Source of the DNA: Fervidibacillus halotolerans
GTDB taxonomy: Bacteria > Bacillota > Bacilli > Bacillales > Caldibacillaceae
DNA length: 64,000 nt
Assembly (NCBI RefSeq): GCF_026547205.1
Contig: NZ_CP106877.1
Span: 1,080,771-1,144,770 of the forward strand
Direction: 5' to 3'
This document shows positions 46,187-55,493 of the stretch, one piece after another; within the stretch, counting starts at the first letter, position 1, and the number at the start of each line of letters is the position of its first letter. Both the position numbers and the translations under genes were made by a program. Below the pieces are notes generated by a model that did no database searches, was not told the DNA's origin, and was given only the letters and a program-made list of their open reading frames with translations.

Positions 46187-46393
46187 GTTAAATCTCCTTT
46201 CAAAAACCGACTATAAATCCTATCCAAAAAATGATAATAACAAGTAAATGGTAACGGTAAATCGTCAGTTTCAATTTAACATTATAACTGTTTCAACGGA
46301 AATAAACAACAACCATCTTTATTTTGTTTTCACTGAAGAATTGCATAGTTTTCGTGGAAAGAATATTGATCCGTGTGGCATGGAAAAAAGCAA

Positions 46394-46430
46394 GAAAAAA
46401 ACAGGCATCGAATGTGCACCTGTTTCATCA
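46394..46430 (-). terminator. Terminator of korAB
   Basis: AACAGG and CCTGTT arms with an inner TGCA-type pairing; TTTTTTTC follows on the minus strand. Confidence 0.7.
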
Positions 46431-46440
46431 ATCCTATCAT

Positions 46441-47307
46441 TTACATAAATTCTGTGATCAATTGATGAAATTCCTCCGTAGTTAAATGAAGATTTGCCTT
46501 TGTTAACGGTTGGTCACTATAATCAGGTAACAGATCTTGATAGGATAGTTGATTTTTATTTTGATAAATTAAACCGGTGATTAACCCGCCCGTTTCCATC
46601 ACTGTTTTCATCGCCATTTGTCGATCGAAAGGATGATAGTTTTCAATATCCGATACTTTTTTCAAATGGGTTTTAAACCATTGATACGTATTTACTTTAT
46701 TGTACGTTACACATGGACTGAACACATTAATAAAGGAAAACCCTTTATGGCGAATTCCTTCTTCAATTAATGAGGTTAACTCTTTAACATTTGAAGAAAA
46801 GCTTTGAGCAACAAACGTAGCACCGGAAGCTAAAGCGACCTCTAAAGGAGAGATCGGTTGATCAATCGATCCGGTCGGTGTCGATTGGGTGATGAAACCC
46901 GAATCAGATCGAGGCGATGTTTGCCCTTTCGTCAATCCATATACTTGGTTATCCATGACGATATACGTTATATCCATATTTCGTCGAATCGCATGAATCG
47001 TATGTCCCAATCCAATGGCAAAACCGTCTCCATCTCCTCCAGAAGCAATAACGGTTAAATCCCGATTCGCCATTTTTAATCCTTGGGCGATTGGCAAACT
47101 TCTACCGTGAATGCCATGAAATCCGTATGCGTAAATATAACCGGAGATACGACCCGAACAACCGATCCCTGAAACGATAACGAGATTTTCTGGAGTCAAT
47201 CCGAGATTTGCCGCTGCCCTTTGTATACTCGCTTGTACGGAAAAGTCCCCACAACCGGGACACCAATTTGGTTTTACTTGATTACGAAAATCTTTAAAAG
47301 TGACCAT
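46441..47307 (-). CDS. korB: 2-oxoacid:ferredoxin oxidoreductase, beta subunit
   Basis: A 288-residue TPP-binding subunit of a two-subunit 2-oxoacid (probably 2-oxoglutarate) ferredoxin oxidoreductase. Cluster cysteines are in PNWCPGCGDFSVQ and SGIGCSGRISGYIYAYGFHG; the TPP motif is ASGGDGDGFAIGLGHTIHAI followed by VMDNQVYGLTKGQTSPRS; FINVFSPCVTYN supplies another cluster cysteine. It pairs with korA 96 bases upstream. The pair lies between spoVS and miaB, a place it also takes in some other Bacillaceae but not B. subtilis. Confidence 0.94.
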   Translation of the reverse strand: MVTFKDFRNQVKPNWCPGCGDFSVQASIQRAAANLGLTPENLVIVSGIGCSGRISGYIYAYGFHGIHGRSLPIAQGLKMANRDLTVIASGGDGDGFAIGLGHTIHAIRRNMDITYIVMDNQVYGLTKGQTSPRSDSGFITQSTPTGSIDQPISPLEVALASGATFVAQSFSSNVKELTSLIEEGIRHKGFSFINVFSPCVTYNKVNTYQWFKTHLKKVSDIENYHPFDRQMAMKTVMETGGLITGLIYQNKNQLSYQDLLPDYSDQPLTKANLHLTTEEFHQLITEFM

Positions 47308-47403
47308 TTTTCGCCTCCTGTCCTAGGCCCGGTTTTATTAAATAACCCTTTAATCATAAAGGGAAAAATTTCGTTTCCTCATATGATTGTTTGCGAACCT
47401 TTT

Positions 47404-49161
47404 CTATGTTTCTTCCTTTTTCGTTTTTATCATCCCTTTAATACGATGAAATAGCTCATTCGGTAATAATGGTGTTCCATCATATTTATTAATAGAAAAC
47501 GTTCGATCGAAAAAACCGAGATGCATATGGATGAGATTTTTTAGTTGTCCGGTAGCATTTTGTTCGATGATTATAATCTGCTTTGCCGCTTCCATATACG
47601 GTTTTATTTCCTCTTTTGGAAAGGGATGTAGAAGGCGGATATGAAGGTGATTGACAACGTATCCTTCCGAGATCAGCCTTTCTGTTGCCTCTTCGATCGC
47701 CCCCCTAGTCGAATTAAATCCTATCAATAAAAGATCCGGATGTTCCCCATAAATTTTTTTTACGAAGGGGGATTGGATTGTAAACGTTTGTAATTTTGTC
47801 ATCCGTTTATCCATTTGTTTTTTCCGATTTAATGCCGATTCTACCGGTCTTCCCGTTTCGTCATGCTCCACCCCTGTTACATGGTGAATGCCACCTCTCG
47901 TCCCAGGAAAAACCCGGTTTGAAATACCGCTTGGGACAAGTTCATACCGTTTAAAGTATGATTTGTTTTTTTCGTCTTTTTCCCCTTCCATTTCTTCCGT
48001 TATTTTTCCACGCCGTATTTCCGTACGCTCAAGTTTAAAAGGTTTCGTCGTTTGTTTTCCGAGGGATAATTGTAAATCCGTCAACAAGATGACAGGTATT
48101 TGATATTCTTCCGCTATATTAAAAGCTTCCACCGTGTCATAAAACGCTTCCTCCACCGTACTTGGAGCGATGACCACCTTTGGTATTTCCCCGTGATTAC
48201 CAAAGATCATGGCGAATACATCGGAATGTTCTTGTTTTGTCGGTAAGCCGGTTGAGGGACCTCCCCGTTGGGTGTTAACAATTACAACGGGGGTTTCCGT
48301 CATCCCGGCCAAACCGATGGACTCCATCATTAATGAAAGTCCTGGACCACTGGATGCAGTAAAGGCACGAACACCCCCGTAATTAGCTCCGATCGCCATC
48401 GTACAGGCGGCTATTTCATCCTCCGTTTGAATAACGGTTCCCCCAAATTTCGGCAATTTTTTAATTAAATATTCCATAATATCGGAAGCAGGTGTAATTG
48501 GATAGGCGAACATTAAGCGACATCCTGCAGCGATGGTTCCGAGTCCGATGGCTTCATTTCCCGTTAAATACATTTTCTGTTCCTTTTTTGGTGGGGCCAA
48601 AGGGATAGTTTGTAAAGGATGGATCTCTCTCTGGACATATTCATATCCTTCTTGTAAAGCTTTTACATTCCGTTGAATGATTGTATTTCCCTTATGTTGG
48701 AACATATCTTCTATAATCGGTTTAAACATGCTCGGTTGAAGATCTAATATGGCACAAGTTGCACCGATGGCAACCATATTTTTCATGACCACATTTCCTA
48801 GATTCATAGCGATCTTTGTAAAAGGAATCGGATAAAAGCGGGCAGGACAATCGGCAGGTTTTTTCGGACTCCCTTTTAAATCAACGAGGATGAAACCATT
48901 TTTGTTCAATTCTCGATAATTTATATCGATCGTTTCCTGATCAAAAGCAATGAGGATGTCCAAATCATCGTTAATTGTATAAATCGGTTTTGTGCTGATC
49001 CTGACCTTAATATTGGTATGGCCCCCTTTAATGCGGGAGGAAAAATGTCTGTATGCATTTAAAAAATAACCGAGCTTATGAAATCCAGCGGAAAAAATTT
49101 CCCCCGTACTTTCGATACCTTCTCCTTGCTGACCCCCTATTTTCCAAGAAAGCTGTCTCAT
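47404..49161 (-). CDS. korA: 2-oxoacid:ferredoxin oxidoreductase, alpha subunit (gamma-alpha fusion)
   Basis: About 585 residues from ATG 49161 behind GAGAGGTG; a GTG four codons earlier is possible. The N-terminal 190 residues are the gamma domain (SWKIGGQQGEGIESTGEIFS and FSSRIKGGHTNIKVRI), fused to the alpha domain (MYLTGNEAIGLGTIAAGCRL, YPITPASDIMEYLIKKLPKF, ATASSGP-type AFTASSGPGLSLMMESIGLA). Such fusions are standard for the KorAB type. The enzyme oxidatively decarboxylates a 2-oxoacid with CoA and passes electrons to ferredoxin, giving an alternative to the dehydrogenase complexes. Confidence 0.94.
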   Translation of the reverse strand: MRQLSWKIGGQQGEGIESTGEIFSAGFHKLGYFLNAYRHFSSRIKGGHTNIKVRISTKPIYTINDDLDILIAFDQETIDINYRELNKNGFILVDLKGSPKKPADCPARFYPIPFTKIAMNLGNVVMKNMVAIGATCAILDLQPSMFKPIIEDMFQHKGNTIIQRNVKALQEGYEYVQREIHPLQTIPLAPPKKEQKMYLTGNEAIGLGTIAAGCRLMFAYPITPASDIMEYLIKKLPKFGGTVIQTEDEIAACTMAIGANYGGVRAFTASSGPGLSLMMESIGLAGMTETPVVIVNTQRGGPSTGLPTKQEHSDVFAMIFGNHGEIPKVVIAPSTVEEAFYDTVEAFNIAEEYQIPVILLTDLQLSLGKQTTKPFKLERTEIRRGKITEEMEGEKDEKNKSYFKRYELVPSGISNRVFPGTRGGIHHVTGVEHDETGRPVESALNRKKQMDKRMTKLQTFTIQSPFVKKIYGEHPDLLLIGFNSTRGAIEEATERLISEGYVVNHLHIRLLHPFPKEEIKPYMEAAKQIIIIEQNATGQLKNLIHMHLGFFDRTFSINKYDGTPLLPNELFHRIKGMIKTKKEET

Positions 49162-49245
49162 GAAATATTTCACCTCTCATTGTTAAAGGAAAAACTTTCT
49201 CCCAAATAAACGTACCGAATTCGACAAGATGATGTGAAAAATAGG

Positions 49246-49270
49246 GCCTGTTTGCACGGGCAAAACAGGC
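49246..49270 (-). terminator. Terminator of spoVS
   Basis: GCCTGTTT and AAACAGGC arms around GCACGGGCA; CCTATTTTTC follows on the minus strand. Confidence 0.8.
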
Positions 49271-49293
49271 GAATGATCAATCCTATCGAAAGG

Positions 49294-49554
49294 TCATCTT
49301 GGCTCGACGATCAGTTTAATGGCCGTTCGCTCTTCACCATCAATTTGAATATCGGTAAAAGCGGGAATACATATTAGATCCACACCACTTGGGGCAACAA
49401 ATCCCCTTGCAATCGCCACTGCTTTTACCGCTTGATTCAAGGCACCGGCTCCAATCGCTTGAATTTCTGCGCCTCCCCTTTCCCGTAAAACGCCTGCAAG
49501 AGCACCGGCTACGGAATTCGGATTTGATTTTGCTGAAACTTTTAATATTTCCAT
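49294..49554 (-). CDS. spoVS: Stage V sporulation protein S
   Basis: An 86-residue protein starting MEILKVSAKSNPNSVAGALA at ATG 49554, with AGGAGGA eight bases upstream; the extension to 49587 is not supported and 86 residues is the exact family length. SpoVS is an Alba-like small nucleic-acid-binding fold protein; in B. subtilis its loss blocks stage V sporulation and eases a late division checkpoint. GGAEIQAIGAGALNQAVKAV is the most conserved part. It lies between ymdB and korA. Confidence 0.96.
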   Translation of the reverse strand: MEILKVSAKSNPNSVAGALAGVLRERGGAEIQAIGAGALNQAVKAVAIARGFVAPSGVDLICIPAFTDIQIDGEERTAIKLIVEPR

Positions 49555-49710
49555 ACTTGCTCCTCCTTGAATTTTAACTAGTTTCAATTTAATTTAGGAC
49601 TGACCTTTTGCGATAAATCATTCCATTGCTACTATATTCAAAAAAAGATAGCCTTATGCCAAGCATTCATTTTTTCTCCGAATTGTTCATGGCCAATTTT
49701 ACATAAAAAA

Positions 49711-49737
49711 AAAAGCCAATGTTATTGAAACATTGAC
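49711..49737 (-). terminator. Terminator of ymdB overlapping the end of its coding region
   Basis: AGTCAATGTT-TCAAT-AACATTGGCT on the minus strand, followed by ten T. The left arm encodes the last codons and the stop of ymdB. Confidence 0.9.
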
Positions 49738-50519
49738 TGATCATCATTTATTAGAATTCGTTTAATTCCTTTTGCCAACCCGGTTTTTTCATCGATTTCA
49801 ATCAGCACCCCATTTAACTGGGTGCGACCATTTTTCGGAATTTCAAATTTGGTAGGAAGACTTGTTAAAAATTTACGCAAGACAGCCTCTTTATCAACAC
49901 CGATAATCCCATCGTAAATTCCCGTCATTCCGACATCGGTAATATACGCCGTTCCTTTTGGTAATATTCGATTGTCTGCCGTTTGTACATGGGTGTGGGT
50001 GCCGACAACAGCGGTTACCTGTCCGTCAAGAAACCAGCCCAACGCCTGTTTTTCACTCGTCGCTTCCGCATGGAAATCGACAAAAATAAATGGGGTTCGT
50101 TTCTTTGCCTCAGTAATCAAATCCTTTGCCTTTTGAAAGGGACAATCGATCGCAGAGAGAAAGGTTCGACCTTGTAAATTAATGATCGCAATTTCCAACG
50201 CGTTTACTTTCAGAAAAATCATCCCTTTTCCGGGTACACCTTCTGGAAAATTTGCAGGACGGACTAAGTATTTTTCCTCATCGATAAACTCAAAAATTTC
50301 TTTGTTATCCCAAGAATGGTTTCCTAATGTAATGGCATGTACACCCATCTCTAAAAATTGTCGATATATTTTTTGGGTAATCCCTTTTCCACTGGCCGCA
50401 TTTTCACCGTTTACAATCGTTATCGTAGGGTGATATTTTTCCTTTAGTTTCGGCAATTGTTCTTTAAGAGCCTTCCTTCCTGGAGCACCAACTACATCAC
50501 CGATAAATAAAATATTCAT
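49722..50519 (-). CDS. ymdB: YmdB, 2',3'-cyclic-nucleotide phosphodiesterase
   Basis: A 265-residue metallophosphoesterase. Metal ligands: MNILFIGDVVGAPGRKAL, IVNGENAASGKGI, ITLGNHSWDNKEI, and FVDFHAEATSEKQALGW with VVGTHTHVQTADNRILP. In B. subtilis YmdB hydrolyses 2',3'-cyclic nucleotides and decides between motility and biofilm gene expression. It is separated from rny by 124 bases and a terminator. Confidence 0.96.
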   Translation of the reverse strand: MNILFIGDVVGAPGRKALKEQLPKLKEKYHPTITIVNGENAASGKGITQKIYRQFLEMGVHAITLGNHSWDNKEIFEFIDEEKYLVRPANFPEGVPGKGMIFLKVNALEIAIINLQGRTFLSAIDCPFQKAKDLITEAKKRTPFIFVDFHAEATSEKQALGWFLDGQVTAVVGTHTHVQTADNRILPKGTAYITDVGMTGIYDGIIGVDKEAVLRKFLTSLPTKFEIPKNGRTQLNGVLIEIDEKTGLAKGIKRILINDDQSMFQ

Positions 50520-50611
50520 TTGTATTCCTTTCTATTTTTCCAATTTCTTGTAATATAAAGTCATTTGAAATGTACTAGTTTTATCATATCAAATCAGAGA
50601 ATAAATGGAAA

Positions 50612-50636
50612 GGTTGATGTGGTAAACACATCAACC
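50612..50636 (-). terminator. Terminator of rny
   Basis: GGTTGATGTG and CACATCAACC arms around GTAAA; on the minus strand TTTCCATTTATTC follows. Starts about seven bases past the rny stop. Confidence 0.75.
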
Positions 50637-50643
50637 TCCTCCA

Positions 50644-52206
50644 TTATTTTGCATATTCAACTGCTCGAGTTTCACGAATGACCGTCACTTTAATATGACC
50701 AGGGTAATCCAATTCTTCCTCGATCCGTTTCCGTATATCCCGAGCTAAACGGTGAGATTCCAAATCGTCGATCATATCGGGTTTAACGATAATACGCACT
50801 TCTCTACCCGCTTGAATAGCATAGGATTTTTCCACACCGTCATAGGATTCCGAAATTTCTTCGAGTTTTTCCAAACGACGGATATAGTTTTCTAATGTTT
50901 CACTTCTTGCCCCTGGTCTTGCGGCAGACAACGCATCTGCTGCAGCGACGAGGACTGCAATGATCGAGTTCGGTTCCTGATCACCATGATGGGAAGCAAT
51001 ACTGTCGATTACAACCGGATGTTCTTTATACTTTGTGGCTAATTCCACGCCAATTTCTACGTGGCTACCTTCAATTTCATGGTCTACAGCCTTTCCAATA
51101 TCATGAAGCAATCCAGCCCTTCTTGCGAGCATTTCATCTTCACCGAGTTCAGCAGCCATCAATCCGGATAGGTGAGCGACTTCGATGGAATGTTTCAAAA
51201 CATTTTGCCCGTAACTTGTACGGAATTTCAGTCGACCGAGAATTTTAATTAAATCCGGATGTAAGCCGTGAACCCCTACCTCAAAGGTTGTCTGTTCGCC
51301 GATCTCGCGGATATGTTCGTCGACTTCTCGCCTTGCCTTTTCCACCATTTCTTCGATCCTTGCCGGATGAATCCGACCGTCGAGAACGAGTTTTTCTAAA
51401 GCAAGTCTTGCCGTTTCTCTTCGAATCGGGTCGAATCCGGATAAAATTACCGCTTCCGGTGTGTCATCGATGATCAAATCAATACCGGTTAATGTCTCAA
51501 TCGTACGAATATTTCTTCCTTCTCTTCCGATGATTCGCCCTTTCATTTCATCGTTCGGCAAGTTAACGACAGAGACGGTTGTTTCAGCTACATGATCGGC
51601 AGCACAACGTTGGATGGCAAGGGAAAGAATATTTTTCGCCTTTTTATCCGCTTCTTCTTTTATACGATTTTCCGCTTCTTTCACCTTAAAGGCGATTTCG
51701 TGGGAAAGTTCTTTTTCCACCCGTTCAAGAATGATGGTTTTCGCTTGATCCCTTGTCAATCCGGAAATTCGTTCTAATTCCGATTGTTGAATACGTACCA
51801 TCTCTTCCACTTTGCTTTCCATCTGTTCAATATGCTGTTGTCTTTGGTTTAGAGAATCCTCCTTTTTTTCTAATAAAATTTCACGTTTATCTAACGTTTC
51901 ATCTTTACGATCAAGATTCTCCTCTTTTTGCAACAAACGGTTTTCTTGTTTTTGCAGTTCGCTTCTCCGTTCTCGGAGTTCACGTTCCGTTTCTGTTCGA
52001 AGTTTGTGAATTTCATCCTTTGCTTCTAACAGGGCTTCTTTCTTTAATGATTCCGCTTCTCGTTTTGCATCATCTAATATTTTTTCAGCGGCATCTTTCG
52101 CTCCTGTTATTTTCGCTTCAGCAATGGATTTTCGAATGAAATACCCAGCAATAAAACCGACGGGGAACAGCAAAATGGAGATGATGATTTCATTTAATCC
52201 CATCAT
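50644..52206 (-). CDS. rny: Ribonuclease Y
   Basis: A 520-residue membrane-bound endoribonuclease that starts most mRNA decay in Bacillus. I use the first of two ATGs (52206, 52203) behind AGGAGGTG; the frame stays open 40 codons further but without support. Order: membrane helix ([18 protein letters not shown]), a long coiled coil to about residue 200, the KH domain ([20 protein letters not shown]), and the HD domain with [12 protein letters not shown]. The C-terminus [13 protein letters not shown] is nearly invariant. RicA, encoded at 44238, modulates it. Confidence 0.97.
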   Translation of the reverse strand: MMGLNEIIISILLFPVGFIAGYFIRKSIAEAKITGAKDAAEKILDDAKREAESLKKEALLEAKDEIHKLRTETERELRERRSELQKQENRLLQKEENLDRKDETLDKREILLEKKEDSLNQRQQHIEQMESKVEEMVRIQQSELERISGLTRDQAKTIILERVEKELSHEIAFKVKEAENRIKEEADKKAKNILSLAIQRCAADHVAETTVSVVNLPNDEMKGRIIGREGRNIRTIETLTGIDLIIDDTPEAVILSGFDPIRRETARLALEKLVLDGRIHPARIEEMVEKARREVDEHIREIGEQTTFEVGVHGLHPDLIKILGRLKFRTSYGQNVLKHSIEVAHLSGLMAAELGEDEMLARRAGLLHDIGKAVDHEIEGSHVEIGVELATKYKEHPVVIDSIASHHGDQEPNSIIAVLVAAADALSAARPGARSETLENYIRRLEKLEEISESYDGVEKSYAIQAGREVRIIVKPDMIDDLESHRLARDIRKRIEEELDYPGHIKVTVIRETRAVEYAK

Positions 52207-52446
52207 TTCACCTCCTCTTGCTATGAACTTTTCACCTTTCATTTCGTGTCGGTATGTTCGTTTCATACACTCATCTTTATACAGTTCATACGGTATACTG
52301 GATGAAAAAAAGTTGACCAAACACAAGAAAAAATTGTAAAATATACAATCTAATTTTAAAGGCGTGAAAATTGATTGTCAAGGGCAACGGATTTTTGAAA
52401 GGATATGGAAAGGAAAAATCGGAGTTAGGACTGGTTATTTATAAAA

Positions 52447-52489
52447 AAAAAGTAAGTGGTGAGAAATATTCTTTTTTCCACTTACTTTC
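52447..52489 (-). terminator. Terminator of recA
   Basis: AAAGTAAGTGG and CCACTTACTTT arms around a 20-base loop; nine T follow on the minus strand. Confidence 0.88.
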
Positions 52490-52530
52490 ATTTAAACAGG
52501 ACGCCCGAATCTTCCTTTTAATTTAATTCT

Positions 52531-53562
52531 TTAAATTAAATCTTCTTGATTTTCCTGTTCGGGTTCGGATTTAATTGGAGCGAGCTGATAATGCTCACGA
52601 ATTTTACCTAAAATTTCTTTCTTTAATTCCGGGTGCTCTTTGATAAATATCTTTGCATTTTCCCTTCCTTGACCGAGCCGTTCACCCTCATAGGAATACC
52701 ATGCACCACTTTTTTGGACGATATCAAGTTCAGATCCGATATCGATGATCTCCCCTTCTAATGATATTCCCTCACCGTACATAATATCCACTTCAGCTGT
52801 TTTAAATGGTGGAGCAACTTTATTTTTTACAACTTTTATTTTCGTCTTATTTCCAACCATTTCATTTCCTTGTTTCAATTGTTCTGCTCGACGAACTTCT
52901 AATCGAACGGTACTATAAAATTTCAATGCTCGGCCTCCCGGTGTTGTTTCCGGATTTCCGAACATGACACCGACCTTTTCGCGAATTTGGTTAATAAAAA
53001 TGGCGATCGTTTTCGATTTATTGATGGCACCAGACAATTTTCGTAACGCTTGAGACATAAGTCGGGCCTGCAAACCGACGTGGGCATCCCCCATTTCCCC
53101 TTCGATTTCCGCCTTTGGAACTAAAGCGGCAACCGAGTCGACGACGATAATATCGATGGCACCACTGCGCACGAGTGCTTCTGCAATCTCTAACGCTTGT
53201 TCTCCTGTATCCGGTTGGGAAAGAAGCAATTCATCGATATTTACACCTAAATTTTTCGCATATTGGGGATCTAATGCATGTTCGGCATCGATAAAGGCGG
53301 CTTGACCACCTTCCGCTTGTACTTGGGCAATGGCATGTAAAGCAACGGTCGTTTTTCCGGAACTTTCCGGACCGTAGATTTCAATAATCCTTCCACGGGG
53401 ATAACCACCGACACCTAATGCGATATCGAGGGCTAAAGATCCGCTGGATACGGTGGAAACTTGTCGATCCGTTTGTTCGCCTAATTTCATGACCGATCCT
53501 TTCCCAAATTGTTTTTCGATTTGTTTTAACGCCTGTTCTAAGGCGGCTTGACGATCACTCAC
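52531..53562 (-). CDS. recA: Recombinase RecA
   Basis: A 343-residue strand-exchange ATPase and LexA coprotease. Walker A is [18 protein letters not shown], Walker B is [20 protein letters not shown], and the DNA-binding L1 and L2 loops are [18 protein letters not shown] and [20 protein letters not shown]. The acidic C-terminal tail is [11 protein letters not shown]. An SOS box and sigma-A promoter precede it; it shares regulation with lexA and yneA in this window. Confidence 0.98.
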   Translation of the reverse strand: MSDRQAALEQALKQIEKQFGKGSVMKLGEQTDRQVSTVSSGSLALDIALGVGGYPRGRIIEIYGPESSGKTTVALHAIAQVQAEGGQAAFIDAEHALDPQYAKNLGVNIDELLLSQPDTGEQALEIAEALVRSGAIDIIVVDSVAALVPKAEIEGEMGDAHVGLQARLMSQALRKLSGAINKSKTIAIFINQIREKVGVMFGNPETTPGGRALKFYSTVRLEVRRAEQLKQGNEMVGNKTKIKVVKNKVAPPFKTAEVDIMYGEGISLEGEIIDIGSELDIVQKSGAWYSYEGERLGQGRENAKIFIKEHPELKKEILGKIREHYQLAPIKSEPEQENQEDLI

Positions 53563-53627
53563 TCAATTTCCTCCTTACATTCCTATTAATTCAAATCATT
53601 GCATGTCCTCTTTTCATACCTAAATAT

Positions 53628-53679
53628 ACTATATACTTTTTTCATCTTCTTGCCAAGTATTTTACCGAACATTCATTCG
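53628..53679 (-). promoter_or_regulatory. recA promoter with SOS box
   Basis: Minus-strand TTGGCA (53651-53656), 17-base spacer, TATAGT (53628-53633). CGAACATTCATTCG at 53666-53679, one mismatch from the LexA consensus, sits ten bases upstream of the -35 box. Confidence 0.8.
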
Positions 53680-53854
53680 TGAATTTTCCAAGGAAAAAGT
53701 TCAAAAATGGAAAGGGTTTTTTTTACAAAAATGAAAAACCCCCCTATTTTTTCAGCAATATTTTATTTTTAAAAAAACAAAAATTTCATCTAAAAAATGT
53801 TATAATATTTAGCAATCAATACAATTTCCATTTTTCTGTAAAGGAGGACATGTA

Positions 53855-54415
53855 ATGGATGTTCATCAAATTAATCAACATCTTGCATTACGGCTCGTCG
53901 ATCTCGATGACGCAGAGGGATTGTTTACTTTAACAAATACAAATCGAGACTATTTAAAGCAATGGCTTCCTTGGTTAAACGGAACAAAAAGGGTAGAAGA
54001 TACACGGGCCTTTATTCATAAAGCGAAACTTGCTTACGATGATCAAAAGGGAATGACTTTTGTTATTCTTTGGAAGGAAAAAATCGTCGGGGTTATTAGC
54101 TATAACTCGATCGATTGGACGAATAAAATTGCATACATCGGTTACTGGCTAAGCGCAGCCGTTCAAGGGAACGGGATTATGACAAAATCGACGAAATTTT
54201 TGACAGACTATGCCTTTTCTCATTTAAACATGAACCGTGTTGAAATCGCAGCTGCTGTGGAAAATAAAAAGAGCCGAGCAATTCCCGAACGACTCGGTTT
54301 TCAGTTGGAAGGAATTCGCCGTGAAGCAGAATGGTTGTATGATCATTACGTAGATCATGCCATATACGGGATGTTGAAAAGGGAATGGGATACGAAAAAG
54401 AAGAAAATGGAATAA
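53855..54415 (+). CDS. GNAT-family N-acetyltransferase (RimL/RimJ-like)
   Basis: A 186-residue acetyltransferase of the ribosomal-protein/aminoglycoside N-acetyltransferase subgroup. It has LALRLVDLDDAEGLFTLTNT, the VGVISYNSIDWTNKIAYIGYWLS strands and the acetyl-CoA-binding AAVQGNGIMTKSTKFLTDYA helix, then RVEIAAAVENKKSRAIPERLGF. B. subtilis YdaF is the closest named relative I recall. AAAGGAGG lies eight bases before the ATG. Divergent from recA; substrate unknown. Confidence 0.9.
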   Translation: MDVHQINQHLALRLVDLDDAEGLFTLTNTNRDYLKQWLPWLNGTKRVEDTRAFIHKAKLAYDDQKGMTFVILWKEKIVGVISYNSIDWTNKIAYIGYWLSAAVQGNGIMTKSTKFLTDYAFSHLNMNRVEIAAAVENKKSRAIPERLGFQLEGIRREAEWLYDHYVDHAIYGMLKREWDTKKKKME

Positions 54416-54603
54416 ATAAAGGCACCAATGTTTTGCCAAGGTCCAGTTCAAAACACAAGCCGTTTACAAAAGATTAAAAGTAAAAGAACCATTCGGTGAT
54501 GAATCGATTATAACCGTTTAGATTTCTCACATCGAACGTTGACTACAAATCGTGCCTTGAGAACCGATCCGCTGAAAAAATACGTAGAAAAAGTGGGGAG
54601 AAT

Positions 54604-55362
54604 ATGAATACAAATATAACGATCCGCTATAAGAAACGATTTCATGTCGATCTACGAGATGTCGACTTTATGAAACAATTAAAATTAAGTTCACTATTTT
54701 CCTATTTTCAAGAAGTAGCAAGTGAAGCGGCTGATTCATTAGGCTTTGGAATCGACCGCTTGCAAAAGGAATTCAATGTAGCATGGGTGTTAGTTCGGAT
54801 GCGAGTGGAAATTATCCGTAATCCGAATTGGAACGAAACGATTACGATTGAAACATGGCCACTGGAACCAAATCGGTTGGAGTTCCACCGGGATTTTCTC
54901 GTCTATGATGAAAGGGGAAACATTCTGATCAGAGCTATATCTGACTGGGTGATTATGGATATTGACCAACGGAAATTGAAGCGAAGTGAACATATCGGTA
55001 TCGTTTATCCTGAGATGATTAAAGAACGGGCAATCGATAAAAAATTAAGTAGATTGAAGGATTTTGGCAATCTACAGGAATCGTATAAAAAGGTGATCGG
55101 TTACAGCGATATCGATATTAATGGGCATTTAAATAACTCCAACTACGTGGATTATATTATGGATTGTTTCCCTGTTGAGGAACATAAAAAATATAAAACG
55201 AAAGCCATTGAGGTTCATTTTCTTCACGAGTTATTACCTGGAGAAACACTCACATTACGTAGGGATGTATCTGCTTTTAATTCCCACCTCGTATATATTG
55301 ATGGAGTAAACGGTCGAGAACAAACGGTCTTTAAAGCCCAACTAGAAATTGAAAATCGTTAA
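54604..55362 (+). CDS. Acyl-ACP thioesterase (FatA/FatB-like, double hotdog)
   Basis: A 252-residue protein built of two hotdog domains. The first starts YKKRFHVDLRDVDFMKQLKL with the helix FSYFQEVASEAADSLGFG; the second carries the catalytic stretch YSDIDINGHLNNSNYVDYIM (about residues 168-187) with the Asp, Asn and His of acyl-ACP thioesterases. These enzymes release free fatty acids from acyl carrier protein. Plant FatA/B are the best-known members; bacterial versions occur in Gram-positives. GGGGAG precedes the ATG. Substrate chain length cannot be read from sequence. Confidence 0.88.
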   Translation: MNTNITIRYKKRFHVDLRDVDFMKQLKLSSLFSYFQEVASEAADSLGFGIDRLQKEFNVAWVLVRMRVEIIRNPNWNETITIETWPLEPNRLEFHRDFLVYDERGNILIRAISDWVIMDIDQRKLKRSEHIGIVYPEMIKERAIDKKLSRLKDFGNLQESYKKVIGYSDIDINGHLNNSNYVDYIMDCFPVEEHKKYKTKAIEVHFLHELLPGETLTLRRDVSAFNSHLVYIDGVNGREQTVFKAQLEIENR

Positions 55363-55493
55363 TTGGTCTTTTCTGTTGTATTTCCTTAGGGAATTTATAG
55401 GACGGTTGATTCGATTTATCGGGAAAGATACGATAAAATAGGGATGAAATACCCAAATGGGTATAAAACAGAAAATGCGAATAGGTGATCGGA

